A stretch of DNA of 64,000 nt from assembly GCF_000156235.1 (NCBI RefSeq), contig NZ_DS996813.1, positions 186,001 to 250,000 on the forward strand. Direction: 5' to 3'. Positions 19,201-27,120 of the stretch are shown here, piece after piece (within the stretch, counting starts at the first letter, position 1; each line of letters begins with the position of its first letter). This DNA comes from Pseudovibrio sp000156235. GTDB taxonomy: Bacteria > Pseudomonadota > Alphaproteobacteria > Rhizobiales > Stappiaceae. A program made the position numbers and the translations under genes. The notes beneath the pieces were generated by a model that saw only the letters and a list, made by a program, of their open reading frames with translations, searched no databases and was not told where the DNA came from.

Positions 19201-20616
19201 GAGGTCAATCAAAAAACAGCGGTTACAAATGGCGCCGGACTGAACCTTCAAGCGAACGGAAAAGTCGGCATTGCCGGCGCTCAGAATGTTTCACTGACTG
19301 CAAACGGCAACATCCCGCTAGACGTTGTTGGAGCAAAACTGATCGAACTGGGCTTTGGCGGTAGCGGCGGTTTCCAGTTGAACGGCTCGGTTACCGGAAG
19401 TCTGCGAGATCCGCAGATTGCGATGGAGATTCGGCCAAATCAGCTGGAAACAACGCAGCTCTCAACTGGCATGACGCTGAATGACTATAGCGGTGCCATT
19501 CATATAACTCGGCAAGAAGTTATCATCAATGCTCTAGGCGCCAAGTTCATCAATGGCGGAACGCTCAAACTGGATGGCAAGCTAGGTCTGGGTGAAGCAC
19601 TTCCTGCGCAGATCGATCTGGTCATTGATGGTGGTCGGTATGTTGATGGAACGTTTGTCAGCGCCTTGATTAACGCAGACCTGTCGCTTCGAGGTTCTCT
19701 TGGGGATGCGGGATCACCACCTGCAATTGGCGGTAAAGTGGTTATTGAGCAAGCTGATATTGAGATCCCAAGTTCCTTTAGTTCAAGCATCAATCCGGTC
19801 ATTGTTCGGCATTTGAATGCACCGAAGCCTGTTTTAGCTCAATCAAAGGCACTTGCTCAGGATGAAGGTCGTGAGAACCCGAAGAAAGGCAATGAGAGCA
19901 GCCCAATAGAGAAAGCCACATTGAATGTGGATGTTGAAGCTCCGGGTAAGATCTTTATTCGCGGGCGCGGTGTGAATGCTGAAGCAGGTGGCTCCCTCAA
20001 CATTGGCGGTACGGTGAGCAATATTCAGACCGTGGGAGCCTTCTCGCTGGTTCGCGGACGGATCGACATCCTCTCCAAGAGACTCACCCTCAGCCGCGGA
20101 AATGTAACTTTCAGTGGGTCTCTGGTGCCGTTTCTTGATTTTGCCGCTACAACAACCTCTGGCTCAACTGAGGTGACTGTTTTGGTTAGTGGCCCTGCGA
20201 ACGTTCCAGTGATTGACTTCACGTCTGTTCCAAGCCTGCCGAAAGATGAGATCGTCTCTCAGTTGCTCTTTGGTGAATCTGTCAATGATCTGTCGCCAGT
20301 TGAGTTGGCTCGGCTTGCGAGCGCCATTGCTACGCTTACAGGTGGTAGTGGAGCAGAAGGACCTCTGGGCACACTACGCAATCTACTGGGCGTCAGTGAT
20401 ATCGACATCAACTTTGATGCTGAAGGTAATCCAGAACTGGCCGTGGGTGGTTACATCAACGAGCGCATTTATCTGGGTGTCACGCAGGAGCCAACCACAG
20501 GTGATAATGCGGCTACGGTCGATATCGATGTGACCAAGTTCCTTAAGCTGCGCGGGGAAGCCAGCTCAGACGGGGATGCAAAAGCTGGCTTCTATTATGA
20601 GCGGGAGTACGACTAG
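16213..20616 (+). CDS. tamB: TamB, inner-membrane-anchored TAM subunit
   Basis: Giant periplasm-spanning partner of TamA. The 1467-aa product has one N-terminal membrane anchor (about residues 8-30), a very long region of repeating beta-rich segments of the AsmA/TamB bridge type, and the conserved C-terminal DUF490 domain, including GGTVSNIQTVGAFSLVRGRI, IDILSKRLTLSRGNVTFSG and SLPKDEIVSQLLFGESVNDL. The C-terminal end IYLGVTQEPTTGDNAATVDI is typical. The order tamA-tamB is the usual one. Its stop codon overlaps the stop of the convergent gene (shared CTAG). Confidence 0.95.
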   Translation: MQLVRHITALFGKLLALLLVLVLVIYAGLVVTTSFSAGRQFLGSTLSSFLPDITIDQPQLTAAGNIYAERVTLEDTKGEWLAVQQAAIRWSPLALLVGSLDVQEIAAQQVMLARLPEATETTTEEPTTSAETGISLPFSSIELKQLQISEVTLPAEIAGMPAQFMIAGSAAYSSTPEKITGQISITRFGEIQGSASLDVDFAPADSVFNFKAIVSEAANGLAAHLLDLQGAPSFALRMEGGGPLSDWASSLQVDLNNARAIEGDVSLSQSGTQKKLTTNLSGELAQFLPAAASSLFAGQTSWFATATLNESYLPLSAQAKLSTGTIVLQVENDYSADGGALIAKMQAQTIEGSNRPLQFVTDGQVVGLGSFALNASASGPLENLNWDLFANANQLTTQDVDVDQITLRAKGDGAKISEQLISIPLEADLQVNGSHFAAAQNKVLESFTVSMKGTALPNQQKLELSELHAETAGATARFNLVEVTPSNGQAQGSISISDLGFISSFVQQEFAGSVEAQLAVLADFTKQSGDINLEGTSSRVRLQNESLDRVLVSPSRFAAKLSATLNSNDLLASYGQLETLRFENAFGQIEAHGSLQDRQTEGAFSALIRELELLEPRVQGMLSANGTISGSANAPNVTLQVQSERIEMDGVPLEQLKLSADAKLSETSPNADINLSGRFKGEELAGQFKLVSEDSKLSVPTLEFDLGGNKVSGNAHADDLAQLPLGLVGHFSIAANDLSTLSPLALTEMEGRAQGEIDIQQKDGHTQVEFDLSSEGLRFAESSVGSFMAKGWIDKAFTRPSANASIKLEGVEVEGVALNALTVEATPVEGSTSSAIATGFTIDAAFAENNDNLKSSGVLQAVPNGLQIKVSKLQGLYKGIQANLKQPTTISLLEDRRTVTSFELELGSGSLQVSGTDSTELNITARMNQLPLSLANAFVPSLELDGTLNGEARAFGKVDTPEVSWNLALNDFSAKPLKDNRILPLQITSTGSFAGNEVNQKTAVTNGAGLNLQANGKVGIAGAQNVSLTANGNIPLDVVGAKLIELGFGGSGGFQLNGSVTGSLRDPQIAMEIRPNQLETTQLSTGMTLNDYSGAIHITRQEVIINALGAKFINGGTLKLDGKLGLGEALPAQIDLVIDGGRYVDGTFVSALINADLSLRGSLGDAGSPPAIGGKVVIEQADIEIPSSFSSSINPVIVRHLNAPKPVLAQSKALAQDEGRENPKKGNESSPIEKATLNVDVEAPGKIFIRGRGVNAEAGGSLNIGGTVSNIQTVGAFSLVRGRIDILSKRLTLSRGNVTFSGSLVPFLDFAATTTSGSTEVTVLVSGPANVPVIDFTSVPSLPKDEIVSQLLFGESVNDLSPVELARLASAIATLTGGSGAEGPLGTLRNLLGVSDIDINFDAEGNPELAVGGYINERIYLGVTQEPTTGDNAATVDIDVTKFLKLRGEASSDGDAKAGFYYEREYD

Positions 20617-21629
20617 GCTGAGTGCCCAGCGAGCCGGACAGCTTCCTCATAAATTGGCTTTGGCAAATTGATACCGTTCAGACGGGCCTTTTCGCGTGCT
20701 GCAAGACGTGAGGTTCCCGGCAATCGAGCCCCCTGCTCTCCCTCAATAGCGGCCACAAGTGTTTGCATGCGTTCTGCGAATGCGCTGCCTGAGACTAGAT
20801 CTGCATTGATTGTGAGGATGACTTGCCCCAGGTTTGGCGCATCACCTTCTCCTGAGAACAGGCTAGAGGCCTCAAACCCAAACGCAGTTCCGCACAGGCC
20901 TGCTGCGAGAATTTCAATCATCATTGCCAGCGCAGCCCCTTTGGCCTCTCCAATCGGGATCATAGTTCCGGCAAGTGCTGCGTCTGGATCCGTGGTTGGC
21001 TGACCTTCTGCATCCAGTGCCCAACCTTCCGGAATAGTGTTGCCGGTACGTTGTGCAGCCATAATCTTCCCGCGGGCAACACGAGACAGTGCCAGATCAA
21101 TGACAAGCGGCTCGCCGTCTGCATTTGGCGCAGCAAATGCGATTGGATTGGTGCCAAACATGGGGTTCTTGCCGCCATAGGCCGCGATTGCCTTTGGTCC
21201 ATTACCAAAGATGAAAGCAACCATTCCGTCCCGAGCCAGCCGCTCACAGTGAGCGCCTGCTTGACCGAAATGATGGGAATGGCGGATTGCGCTCAATGCC
21301 AAGCCGTTTTTTGCTGAGGCTTCTTTCAGAAACGGTAATGCGACTTCGATGGCTGGATAGGCAAAACCAAACTTGGCATCGATCCTTTGCACGACAGGCG
21401 TGATCAGTTCGGCTTCCGGTTTGGCATAGCCATCTACTTTTCCGGTGCAGGTTTGTGCTGTGTAGGACGGTATTCTGGAAAGACCATGACCTCCCTGTCC
21501 ATCAACCTCAGCATTCACCAGCGCTTGCCCAACAATCTCAGCAACTGCTGGATCTGTTTTATTCGCAGACAGAGCATCGATGGTGAGTTTGCGTGCTTCT
21601 TGTAATGTGAGATTGACCGTATCTGACAT
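20613..21629 (-). CDS. Ldh2-family NAD(P)-dependent oxidoreductase
   Basis: Member of the malate/L-lactate/sulfolactate dehydrogenase type 2 family, which also includes delta1-piperideine-2-carboxylate reductase. The 338-aa product is full length. Family motifs are EVDGQGGHGLSRIPSY near residue 40, SAIRHSHHFGQAGAHCERLA with the catalytic His region near 115, and KNPMFGTNPIAFAAP. The exact substrate cannot be read from sequence. It is convergent with tamB, with overlapping stops, and divergent from gabD across a 458-bp region. Confidence 0.88.
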   Translation of the reverse strand: MSDTVNLTLQEARKLTIDALSANKTDPAVAEIVGQALVNAEVDGQGGHGLSRIPSYTAQTCTGKVDGYAKPEAELITPVVQRIDAKFGFAYPAIEVALPFLKEASAKNGLALSAIRHSHHFGQAGAHCERLARDGMVAFIFGNGPKAIAAYGGKNPMFGTNPIAFAAPNADGEPLVIDLALSRVARGKIMAAQRTGNTIPEGWALDAEGQPTTDPDAALAGTMIPIGEAKGAALAMMIEILAAGLCGTAFGFEASSLFSGEGDAPNLGQVILTINADLVSGSAFAERMQTLVAAIEGEQGARLPGTSRLAAREKARLNGINLPKPIYEEAVRLAGHSA

Positions 21630-22087
21630 GAGGCGCCTTTAAGCAATTTGCGTTTTTAACAAATCGCTCGTGACATATTTTGCGCTGGAGCACAATTGAA
21701 GCCTGCTCTCGATTGGTGTGCAAACCTCTAGGCATTGAGGCATGCAAGAAACGAGGATGACAAAACAGCAGAAACATACTGGATAATGAGATTTTGGGAA
21801 TGACATCATTCCAGATTTTTCCGGAAGGCTCTGTCCGAAGGACTGTGTTGTAACGGCTTATAACTGCGTGAGTTTTGGATCTATCCGCAATCCATTGAGA
21901 AAGAGACAGTGGTTTGAACCATGGATTTGCATTGCAGAATGGATCAATCTTTGCAAATCCTAGGGGAACTAGGTGTTTTTCCTAGATCTACCACTTATAT
22001 GTGTAGTCGGGTTACGCCAATAGCCGATCTTGCTTCTCTGTCTCTTCCCCATCTCTGTCGGGATATGACTTCATTCAGGAGATACTC
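21630..22087. promoter_or_regulatory. Divergent intergenic region with CCTAG/CTAGG boxes
   Basis: 458 bp between the divergent Ldh2-family gene and gabD, with no credible gene. It contains CCTAG-GGGAA-CTAGG (21959-21973), a 5-bp inverted repeat, followed by another CCTAG at 21981. These could be an operator for either gene; that is inference. An AGGAGA ribosome site precedes gabD. Confidence 0.45.
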
Positions 22088-23563
22088 ATGAGTTCAACAC
22101 TCTCACTCACCAAAGAAATTCCGCTCCTTCGTGAAGCCTGTCTCATAGGAGGCAAATGGGTTAGCGGGGATGAAAGCAACTCCATCTCAGTGAACAATCC
22201 AGCAACCGGTGAAATCATTGGTCGCGTGCCTCGATTTGGTCGCTCTGAAACGGCTGAAGCCATCGATGCGGCGCAGGCAGCATTTGCAATCTGGTCGAAG
22301 ATGACTGCGGTTGAGCGTTGCAATCTTATGCTGCGTTGGGCTGATGTGATTACTGAGAACCAGAAAGAACTTGCCGAACTGCTGACTATTGAGATGGGCA
22401 AGCCTCTTGCAGAAGCGACAGGTGAAGTTGCTATCACGGCCAATTACATTCGTTTCTTCGCTGAGGAAGGCAAGCGCGTTTATGGTGATGTGATCCCTTC
22501 TCCATGGAAGGACCGCCGCATCATGGTGACCAAAGAGCCAGTAGGTGTTGTTGGTGCCATTACTCCATGGAACTTCCCAAGCTCCATGCTGGGCCGCAAG
22601 CTGGCCGCGGCTCTTGGTTCCGGCTGTACGGTTGTTGCCAAACCCGCTAGCCAGACACCTTACTCAGCTCTGATCCTTGGTGAGCTTGCTGAGAAGGCTG
22701 GCATCCCTGCTGGTGTCATCAATATCATAACAGGCTCTGCGGCTCAGATTGCTGATGAACTGTGTGAGAACGAAAAGGTTCGCAAGATCACATTTACCGG
22801 TTCCACTCCGGTTGGAAAGCAACTGGCTGCCAAAGCACTGGCTAACATGAAGAAAGTTTCCATGGAACTTGGCGGCAATGCGCCGTTTATCGTGTTTGAC
22901 TCCGCTGATCTGGATAAGGCTGTTGAGGGTGCGATTGCCTCTAAGTTCAGAAACTCTGGCCAGACCTGCGTATGTGCCAACCGTATCTATGCTCAGGCGA
23001 GCATTTATGAAGAATTCTCTGCCAAGCTGAAGGCAGCGATTGAAGATCAGCTGCGTGTAGGTGATGGCTTGAAACCAGGTGTGAACCAGGGTCCGCTGAT
23101 TGATGGTGGTGCTGTTGCCAAAGTTGAAGAACTCATTGCAGATGCCGTTGAGAAAGGTGGAACCGTTGTCACCGGCGGCAAGCTGGATGCACAGGGCGGG
23201 ACTTTCTTTGAACCGACTTTGCTGCTCAACGCGACACCTGACATGAAGGTTGCAAAAGAAGAGACATTCGGTCCGTTTGCACCTGTCTTCAAGTTCGAGA
23301 GCGAAGAAGATGTCATCGCGATGGCCAATGACACTGAGTACGGCCTGGCTTGTTACTTCTACACGCAGGATCTGGGGCAGACTTTCCGCGTGATGGAAGC
23401 TCTTGAGTACGGTCTCGTGGGTGTAAACGAAGGCGTGATCACCACAGAGTATGCACCGTTTGGTGGTTACAAAGACAGCGGCATGGGCAATGAGGGTTCC
23501 AAATACGGAATCGATGACTACATCAACATCAAATACTCTTGCATTGGTGGGCTTGGCCTTTAA
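22088..23563 (+). CDS. gabD: NAD(P)-dependent succinate-semialdehyde dehydrogenase
   Basis: Oxidises succinate semialdehyde to succinate, linking GABA and related amine breakdown to the TCA cycle. The 491-aa product is a full-length class I aldehyde dehydrogenase: GAITPWNFPSSMLGRKLAAA, the cofactor motif ITFTGSTPVGKQLA, the catalytic Glu in SMELGGNAPF and the catalytic Cys in NSGQTCVCANRIY, where the Cys-x-Cys pair is typical of GabD. The C-terminus FGGYKDSGMGNEGSKYGIDD also fits. No GABA transaminase is adjacent. A perfect-stem terminator follows. Confidence 0.93.
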   Translation: MSSTLSLTKEIPLLREACLIGGKWVSGDESNSISVNNPATGEIIGRVPRFGRSETAEAIDAAQAAFAIWSKMTAVERCNLMLRWADVITENQKELAELLTIEMGKPLAEATGEVAITANYIRFFAEEGKRVYGDVIPSPWKDRRIMVTKEPVGVVGAITPWNFPSSMLGRKLAAALGSGCTVVAKPASQTPYSALILGELAEKAGIPAGVINIITGSAAQIADELCENEKVRKITFTGSTPVGKQLAAKALANMKKVSMELGGNAPFIVFDSADLDKAVEGAIASKFRNSGQTCVCANRIYAQASIYEEFSAKLKAAIEDQLRVGDGLKPGVNQGPLIDGGAVAKVEELIADAVEKGGTVVTGGKLDAQGGTFFEPTLLLNATPDMKVAKEETFGPFAPVFKFESEEDVIAMANDTEYGLACYFYTQDLGQTFRVMEALEYGLVGVNEGVITTEYAPFGGYKDSGMGNEGSKYGIDDYINIKYSCIGGLGL

Positions 23564-23586
23564 AGCTCATTGTTAATTTTGTGGGG

Positions 23587-23616
23587 AGCCGGAGTGTTCA
23601 TCACTCCGGCTTTTTC
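23587..23616 (+). terminator. Rho-independent terminator of gabD
   Basis: Stem AGCCGGAGTG (23587-23596) with CACTCCGGCT (23602-23611), loop TTCAT, then a T-rich tail TTTTTC. Confidence 0.92.
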
Positions 23617-23633
23617 TTTTGGGGACTGCTTTC

Positions 23634-24182
23634 GTGATTATAGAACAAGAACGTTGTACGGCTGCGCCAACACTCAAAGGTGAGCGCATCATTATGCGTG
23701 CGCACCAAGCCTCTGATTTTGACGCCTGCTGTGCTTTGTGGGCTGATCCTGATGTGGTGCGTTATATTTCCGGTAAGCCTTCCAGCCCTACAGACACATG
23801 GGGGCGTATTCTCAAGTACGCCGGGCACTGGAGCCTTTCCGGCTTTGGGTACTGGGCTGTCATTGAAAAAGACACAGGCGAGCTGATTGGCGATGTGGGC
23901 TTTTCTGACTTCAAACGGGATATAACGCCAAGCCTTGATGGCCTGGCTGAAGCCGGTTGGGTGATCTCTCCTAAGTTCCACGGCCAAGGCTATGCTCGTG
24001 AAGCGGTTAAGCTTGGTCTTTCATGGTTGAAGGGCTCCCGTTTGTTTCCTGAAGCGCATTGTATTATTGCGCCAGAAAACATTGCCAGTGTCACACTTGC
24101 TGAGCGAGTTGGCTTTGAGAAGTATGCGGATGGGACGTATATGGGAAGTCCGACTGTTTTCATGAAGCAAAGCTTTACTTAA
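23634..24182 (+). CDS. GNAT-family N-acetyltransferase (RimJ/RimL type)
   Basis: Acetyl-CoA-dependent acetyltransferase; substrate unknown. I propose the GTG at 23634 with GGGGA upstream (182 aa); the TTG at 23619 lies inside the gabD terminator tail and is unlikely. The typical RimL-like start LKGERIIMRAHQASDFD is followed by the acetyl-CoA loop region (WVISPKFHGQGYAREAVKLG) and a late ENIASVTLAERVGFEKYADG. Members of this group modify ribosomal proteins, antibiotics or small metabolites. A weak hairpin follows. Confidence 0.9.
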   Translation: MIIEQERCTAAPTLKGERIIMRAHQASDFDACCALWADPDVVRYISGKPSSPTDTWGRILKYAGHWSLSGFGYWAVIEKDTGELIGDVGFSDFKRDITPSLDGLAEAGWVISPKFHGQGYAREAVKLGLSWLKGSRLFPEAHCIIAPENIASVTLAERVGFEKYADGTYMGSPTVFMKQSFT

Positions 24183-24188
24183 AACGAT

Positions 24189-24217
24189 AAGCCCAGCTGG
24201 CAACTCACTGGTTGGGC
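24189..24217 (+). terminator. Possible terminator after the acetyltransferase gene
   Basis: AAGCCCA (24189-24195) pairs with TGGGCTT (24213-24219) with wobble extension inside. The following sequence is only moderately T-rich, so this is tentative. Confidence 0.4.
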
Positions 24218-24275
24218 TTGTTCATTTTCTGCGATCCTGTATATGCTTCCTTTAAAGATCCATGCAGGCTGAGTT

Positions 24276-24779
24276 ATGCAGAAATACGATAAGATTTACA
24301 CCAAGGACGAAAGTTACTTCGGCCATACCTCCAAGCAGTTTACAACATTGTTTTCCAATCTGGATTTCGATAGCGGGACTATTCTTGATCTGGGTGCCGG
24401 GCAAGGACGCGATGCAATTTTTCTCGCTAAGCGCGGTTACAACGTCATTGCTGTCGATAGCTCCAAAGTTGGTCTAAATCAGCTGCAGGAACGTGCTGAA
24501 GCTGAAAATCTGCCGATTGAGATCGTGCATGCTGATGCGCTTGGTTACACTCCGCCTCAAGATCTTGATGCGATTGTAGCTGACCGCTTTTTCCACGAGC
24601 TGCCAAACAATGCGCGCGTCAAACTTCTGCAGCGCATGCTTGGATATCTTCGTGTTGGTGGTTACATGCTTATCGCAGATGATAAGAGTGTTCTGCCAAA
24701 TCTGCGTGATGCGCTGAAGAAAGAGAAATTTGAAGTTCTGCGTGACAAGAACGGAATTCTCTTCACATACAAGCCTTAG
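24276..24779 (+). CDS. Class I SAM-dependent methyltransferase
   Basis: Small 167-aa Rossmann methyltransferase. Motif I is ILDLGAGQGRDAIFLAKRGY near residue 38, followed by the acidic end of beta-2 (VIAVD) and IVHADAL. It resembles TehB-like methyltransferases in size and motif I, but the substrate is not evident. It is a single gene with its own upstream region and is followed by a GC-rich hairpin. Confidence 0.88.
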   Translation: MQKYDKIYTKDESYFGHTSKQFTTLFSNLDFDSGTILDLGAGQGRDAIFLAKRGYNVIAVDSSKVGLNQLQERAEAENLPIEIVHADALGYTPPQDLDAIVADRFFHELPNNARVKLLQRMLGYLRVGGYMLIADDKSVLPNLRDALKKEKFEVLRDKNGILFTYKP

Positions 24780-25098
24780 GGACTATTTCAGGAGGCGCCT
24801 TGTCGTGCCTCCTTATCCTGCTGTTATCAAATAGCCAGCAACTGATAGATCACACACGAAAATGTGATGTAAAACCCGTATATTTTTGCAGTTGTATCAG
24901 CTGGTTTTACAATCTCCATTATGTTGCCACAGTGACAACTCATTTCCGTAACAATGTTTGCAAAAATCGGCGATATTGCTGACTTTTCCGTGATTGTGCA
25001 CTCAGGCTGAACAATGCGTTTAATTGCAATTCCCGAAACATGTGCCAATTGTATGCCCAAGCTTGACGTTCACAGTTCAACAGAAATTGGAGATTACA
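24780..25098. other. Intergenic region before yceI
   Basis: 319 bp without a credible gene. It contains a hairpin AGGAGGC (24790-24796)/GCCTCCT (24807-24813) that may end the methyltransferase transcript, and the promoter region of the yceI operon. TTGGAGA precedes the yceI ATG. Confidence 0.6.
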
Positions 25099-25677
25099 AT
25101 GAAATCAGTTCGCTTCGGAATGCTCGCAGTTGCAGCTTTTTTCCTCGCAACAGCAGCAGTTGCTGAACCAGTTGCATACGACGTTGACATGTCCCACGCA
25201 AATCTGGCGTTCGACTACAACCATCTGGGTTACTCCACCACTGATGGTCGCTTTGGCACCTGGACCCCTACCCTGATCATCGATGAAGAAAACCCAGCGA
25301 ACTCCAAAGTTGATGTTGAGATTGACGTTAACTCCCTCGACACCTTCTGGGCAAAACGCGATGAGCACCTGAAGAGCGCTGATTTCTTCGACGTTGCAAA
25401 ATTCCCATCCGCAACATTCAAGTCCACCAAGGTTGAGCAGGTTGGTGAAAAGAACCTGGCAGTAACCGGTGACCTGACGATCCGCGGCGTTACCAAGCCA
25501 ACCGTTCTTGAAGTGGTTGTAAACCAGATCGCTGAGCACCCAATGGCTAAGAAGAAAGCTGTTGGCCTTGATGCAACAACAACCATCAAGCGCTCCGACT
25601 TCGGCATGGCGATGGCTGTTCCTTACGTTTCTGACGAAGTGAACATCAAAATCAGCTTCGAAGCGACCGTTAAGTAA
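25099..25677 (+). CDS. YceI-family periplasmic protein (first copy)
   Basis: Secreted lipocalin-like protein of the YceI family, which binds isoprenoid chains such as polyprenyl quinones in characterised members. Start at the ATG at 25099 (TTGGAGA upstream), giving 192 aa with a signal peptide (hydrophobic 8-18, cleavage after AAVA, around 22). Family features are DVDMSHANLAFDYNHLGYST near the N-terminus, SADFFDVAKFPSATFKSTK, and the C-terminal FGMAMAVPYVSDEVNIKISF. It lies directly upstream of a cytochrome b561 gene and a second yceI gene. Confidence 0.93.
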   Translation: MKSVRFGMLAVAAFFLATAAVAEPVAYDVDMSHANLAFDYNHLGYSTTDGRFGTWTPTLIIDEENPANSKVDVEIDVNSLDTFWAKRDEHLKSADFFDVAKFPSATFKSTKVEQVGEKNLAVTGDLTIRGVTKPTVLEVVVNQIAEHPMAKKKAVGLDATTTIKRSDFGMAMAVPYVSDEVNIKISFEATVK

Positions 25678-25774
25678 TGGTTCTGGCCTGCATGCGGAAG
25701 CAAATGCCCCAGCAGGCCATATGACCTTGGCGAAGGGGCTGTAACGTCCCTTCCCTTGATCAAAGGATCTCTCC

Positions 25775-26344
25775 ATGATCAGAAATACACAATCAGCCTA
25801 TGGCATTGTTGCGATCACGTTGCACTGGACCATAGCCACGCTCATTATTGGTATGCTTGGGTTTGGTCTCTACATGGTGACCCTGCCAATTTTTGAGCCA
25901 GCAACCTACTCTCTTTATCAGCTTCACAAATCTATTGGCTTTGTCGTTCTTGCGCTTGTTGCGCTGCGCATTCTCTGGAAGATTACAAGCATCACTCCAG
26001 ATCTGCCTGCTGAGATGCCTGGCTGGGAGAAGCTGGCTGCGCATCTGGGACACATCAGCCTTTATGCTTTGATGCTGATTATGCCACTGACAGGGTGGCT
26101 TCTGGTTTCATCCAGCCCGCTGGGTCTTCCGTCAGTGTTCTTTAACCTCTTTGAGATTCCGCACCTACCAACACCTGAGTTTTTGGGGCAAAAAGCGGAT
26201 GTGTCTGCGTTCTTCACCTCAGTGCATGGCTGGGCTGCGTATGCGTTTATCGCAGTAATCCTTGCTCATGTTGGAGCTGCCCTTAAGCACTACTTCATAT
26301 CCAAGGATAAAGTCTTACAGCGTATGTTGTCCTCAAAGGCTTAA
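25775..26344 (+). CDS. Cytochrome b561 family membrane protein
   Basis: Diheme membrane cytochrome that passes electrons to or from quinone. The 189-aa product has four membrane segments (about residues 12-35, 50-70, 90-112, 150-172). Candidate heme ligands are His17 in AITLHWTIA, His51 in LYQLHKSIG, and two late His residues in SVHGWAAYAF and ILAHVGAALKH. It sits between two yceI genes, about 95 nt after the first and 21 nt before the second, matching the known pairing of cytochrome b561 with YceI in other bacteria (for example yceJ-yceI). Confidence 0.93.
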   Translation: MIRNTQSAYGIVAITLHWTIATLIIGMLGFGLYMVTLPIFEPATYSLYQLHKSIGFVVLALVALRILWKITSITPDLPAEMPGWEKLAAHLGHISLYALMLIMPLTGWLLVSSSPLGLPSVFFNLFEIPHLPTPEFLGQKADVSAFFTSVHGWAAYAFIAVILAHVGAALKHYFISKDKVLQRMLSSKA

Positions 26345-26365
26345 TTTGAGGATCCGGAGAAAACT

Positions 26366-26935
26366 ATGAAACGATTGACCGACTTGTTCTTTAAAGCTAG
26401 CGCAATTTTGGCATTCATTCTGGTAGCAGCCGCTTCTACAGCCTCTGCTGAAGAATGGTACGTAGATCGCAACAAAAGTACGCTTGGCTTTGAAGTCATC
26501 AATAACGGGAACACCGTTACCGGTACATTTGCAACCTGGAATGCAAAGATCATCTTCGACAAAGCTGATCTTGAGAATGCTCAAATTCAGGCTACCATCA
26601 TCACCGGAAGCGTGAAGACTGAAGACGCTCAGGCTGCGGGTGCGATCACCACTGCACAGTGGTTGGACATTTCCAGCTACCCAGATGCCATCTTCCGCGT
26701 TGACAATGTGGTTCCGGCTGGCGGTGATCTTTATGAAGCAGCTGGCACTTTGGAGCTTAAAGGCGCCAAGATTGCTGTGTTCCTTCCGTTCACTTTGACC
26801 ATTGAAGGTGACACGGCTCATGCTGTTGGGGAAGCCACACTTTCACGCGGCGACTTCAAAATTGGCGATGGCGTGCCAGACAGCACTGTCAGCAACAAAG
26901 TCACTGTGAAGCTGGATCTTTACGCGACACGTTGA
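26366..26935 (+). CDS. YceI-family periplasmic protein (second copy)
   Basis: Second lipocalin-like YceI protein of the operon. The 189-aa product has a signal peptide (hydrophobic about 11-25, cleavage after ASTASA). YceI features are YVDRNKSTLGFEVINNGNTV, AAGAITTAQWLDISSYPDAI and a C-terminal FKIGDGVPDSTVSNKVTVKL. It is clearly divergent from the first copy, so not a recent duplicate. GGATCCGGAG precedes its ATG, 21 nt after the cytochrome stop. It ends at a terminator 90 nt downstream. Confidence 0.92.
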   Translation: MKRLTDLFFKASAILAFILVAAASTASAEEWYVDRNKSTLGFEVINNGNTVTGTFATWNAKIIFDKADLENAQIQATIITGSVKTEDAQAAGAITTAQWLDISSYPDAIFRVDNVVPAGGDLYEAAGTLELKGAKIAVFLPFTLTIEGDTAHAVGEATLSRGDFKIGDGVPDSTVSNKVTVKLDLYATR

Positions 26936-27022
26936 TGACACCTACCCGTAAGAGAGGCTTGCATTTTCCACCAGGTCTCTCGTCAATTCGGCGTAATCTA
27001 GTAAATTTGACGAATTTTGAGG

Positions 27023-27051
27023 GCTGAGGGGCTTTGCCCCTCGGCTTTTTC
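27023..27051 (+). terminator. Terminator of the yceI-cybB-yceI operon
   Basis: Stem GCTGAGGGGC (27023-27032) with GCCCCTCGGC (27036-27045), one T-G wobble, TTT loop, then TTTTTC. Confidence 0.9.
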
Positions 27052-27120
27052 TCTATAAAACGGCGCTCAGCAAATTCAACAGTGTACGGCTGTACACCAA
27101 AATAGCCAGAGAGTGCCAAG

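Noticed and set aside
25105..25776. 223-codon leftward open frame opposite the first yceI gene
   Set aside because: Antisense to a gene with a clear signal peptide and YceI motifs; no independent support.
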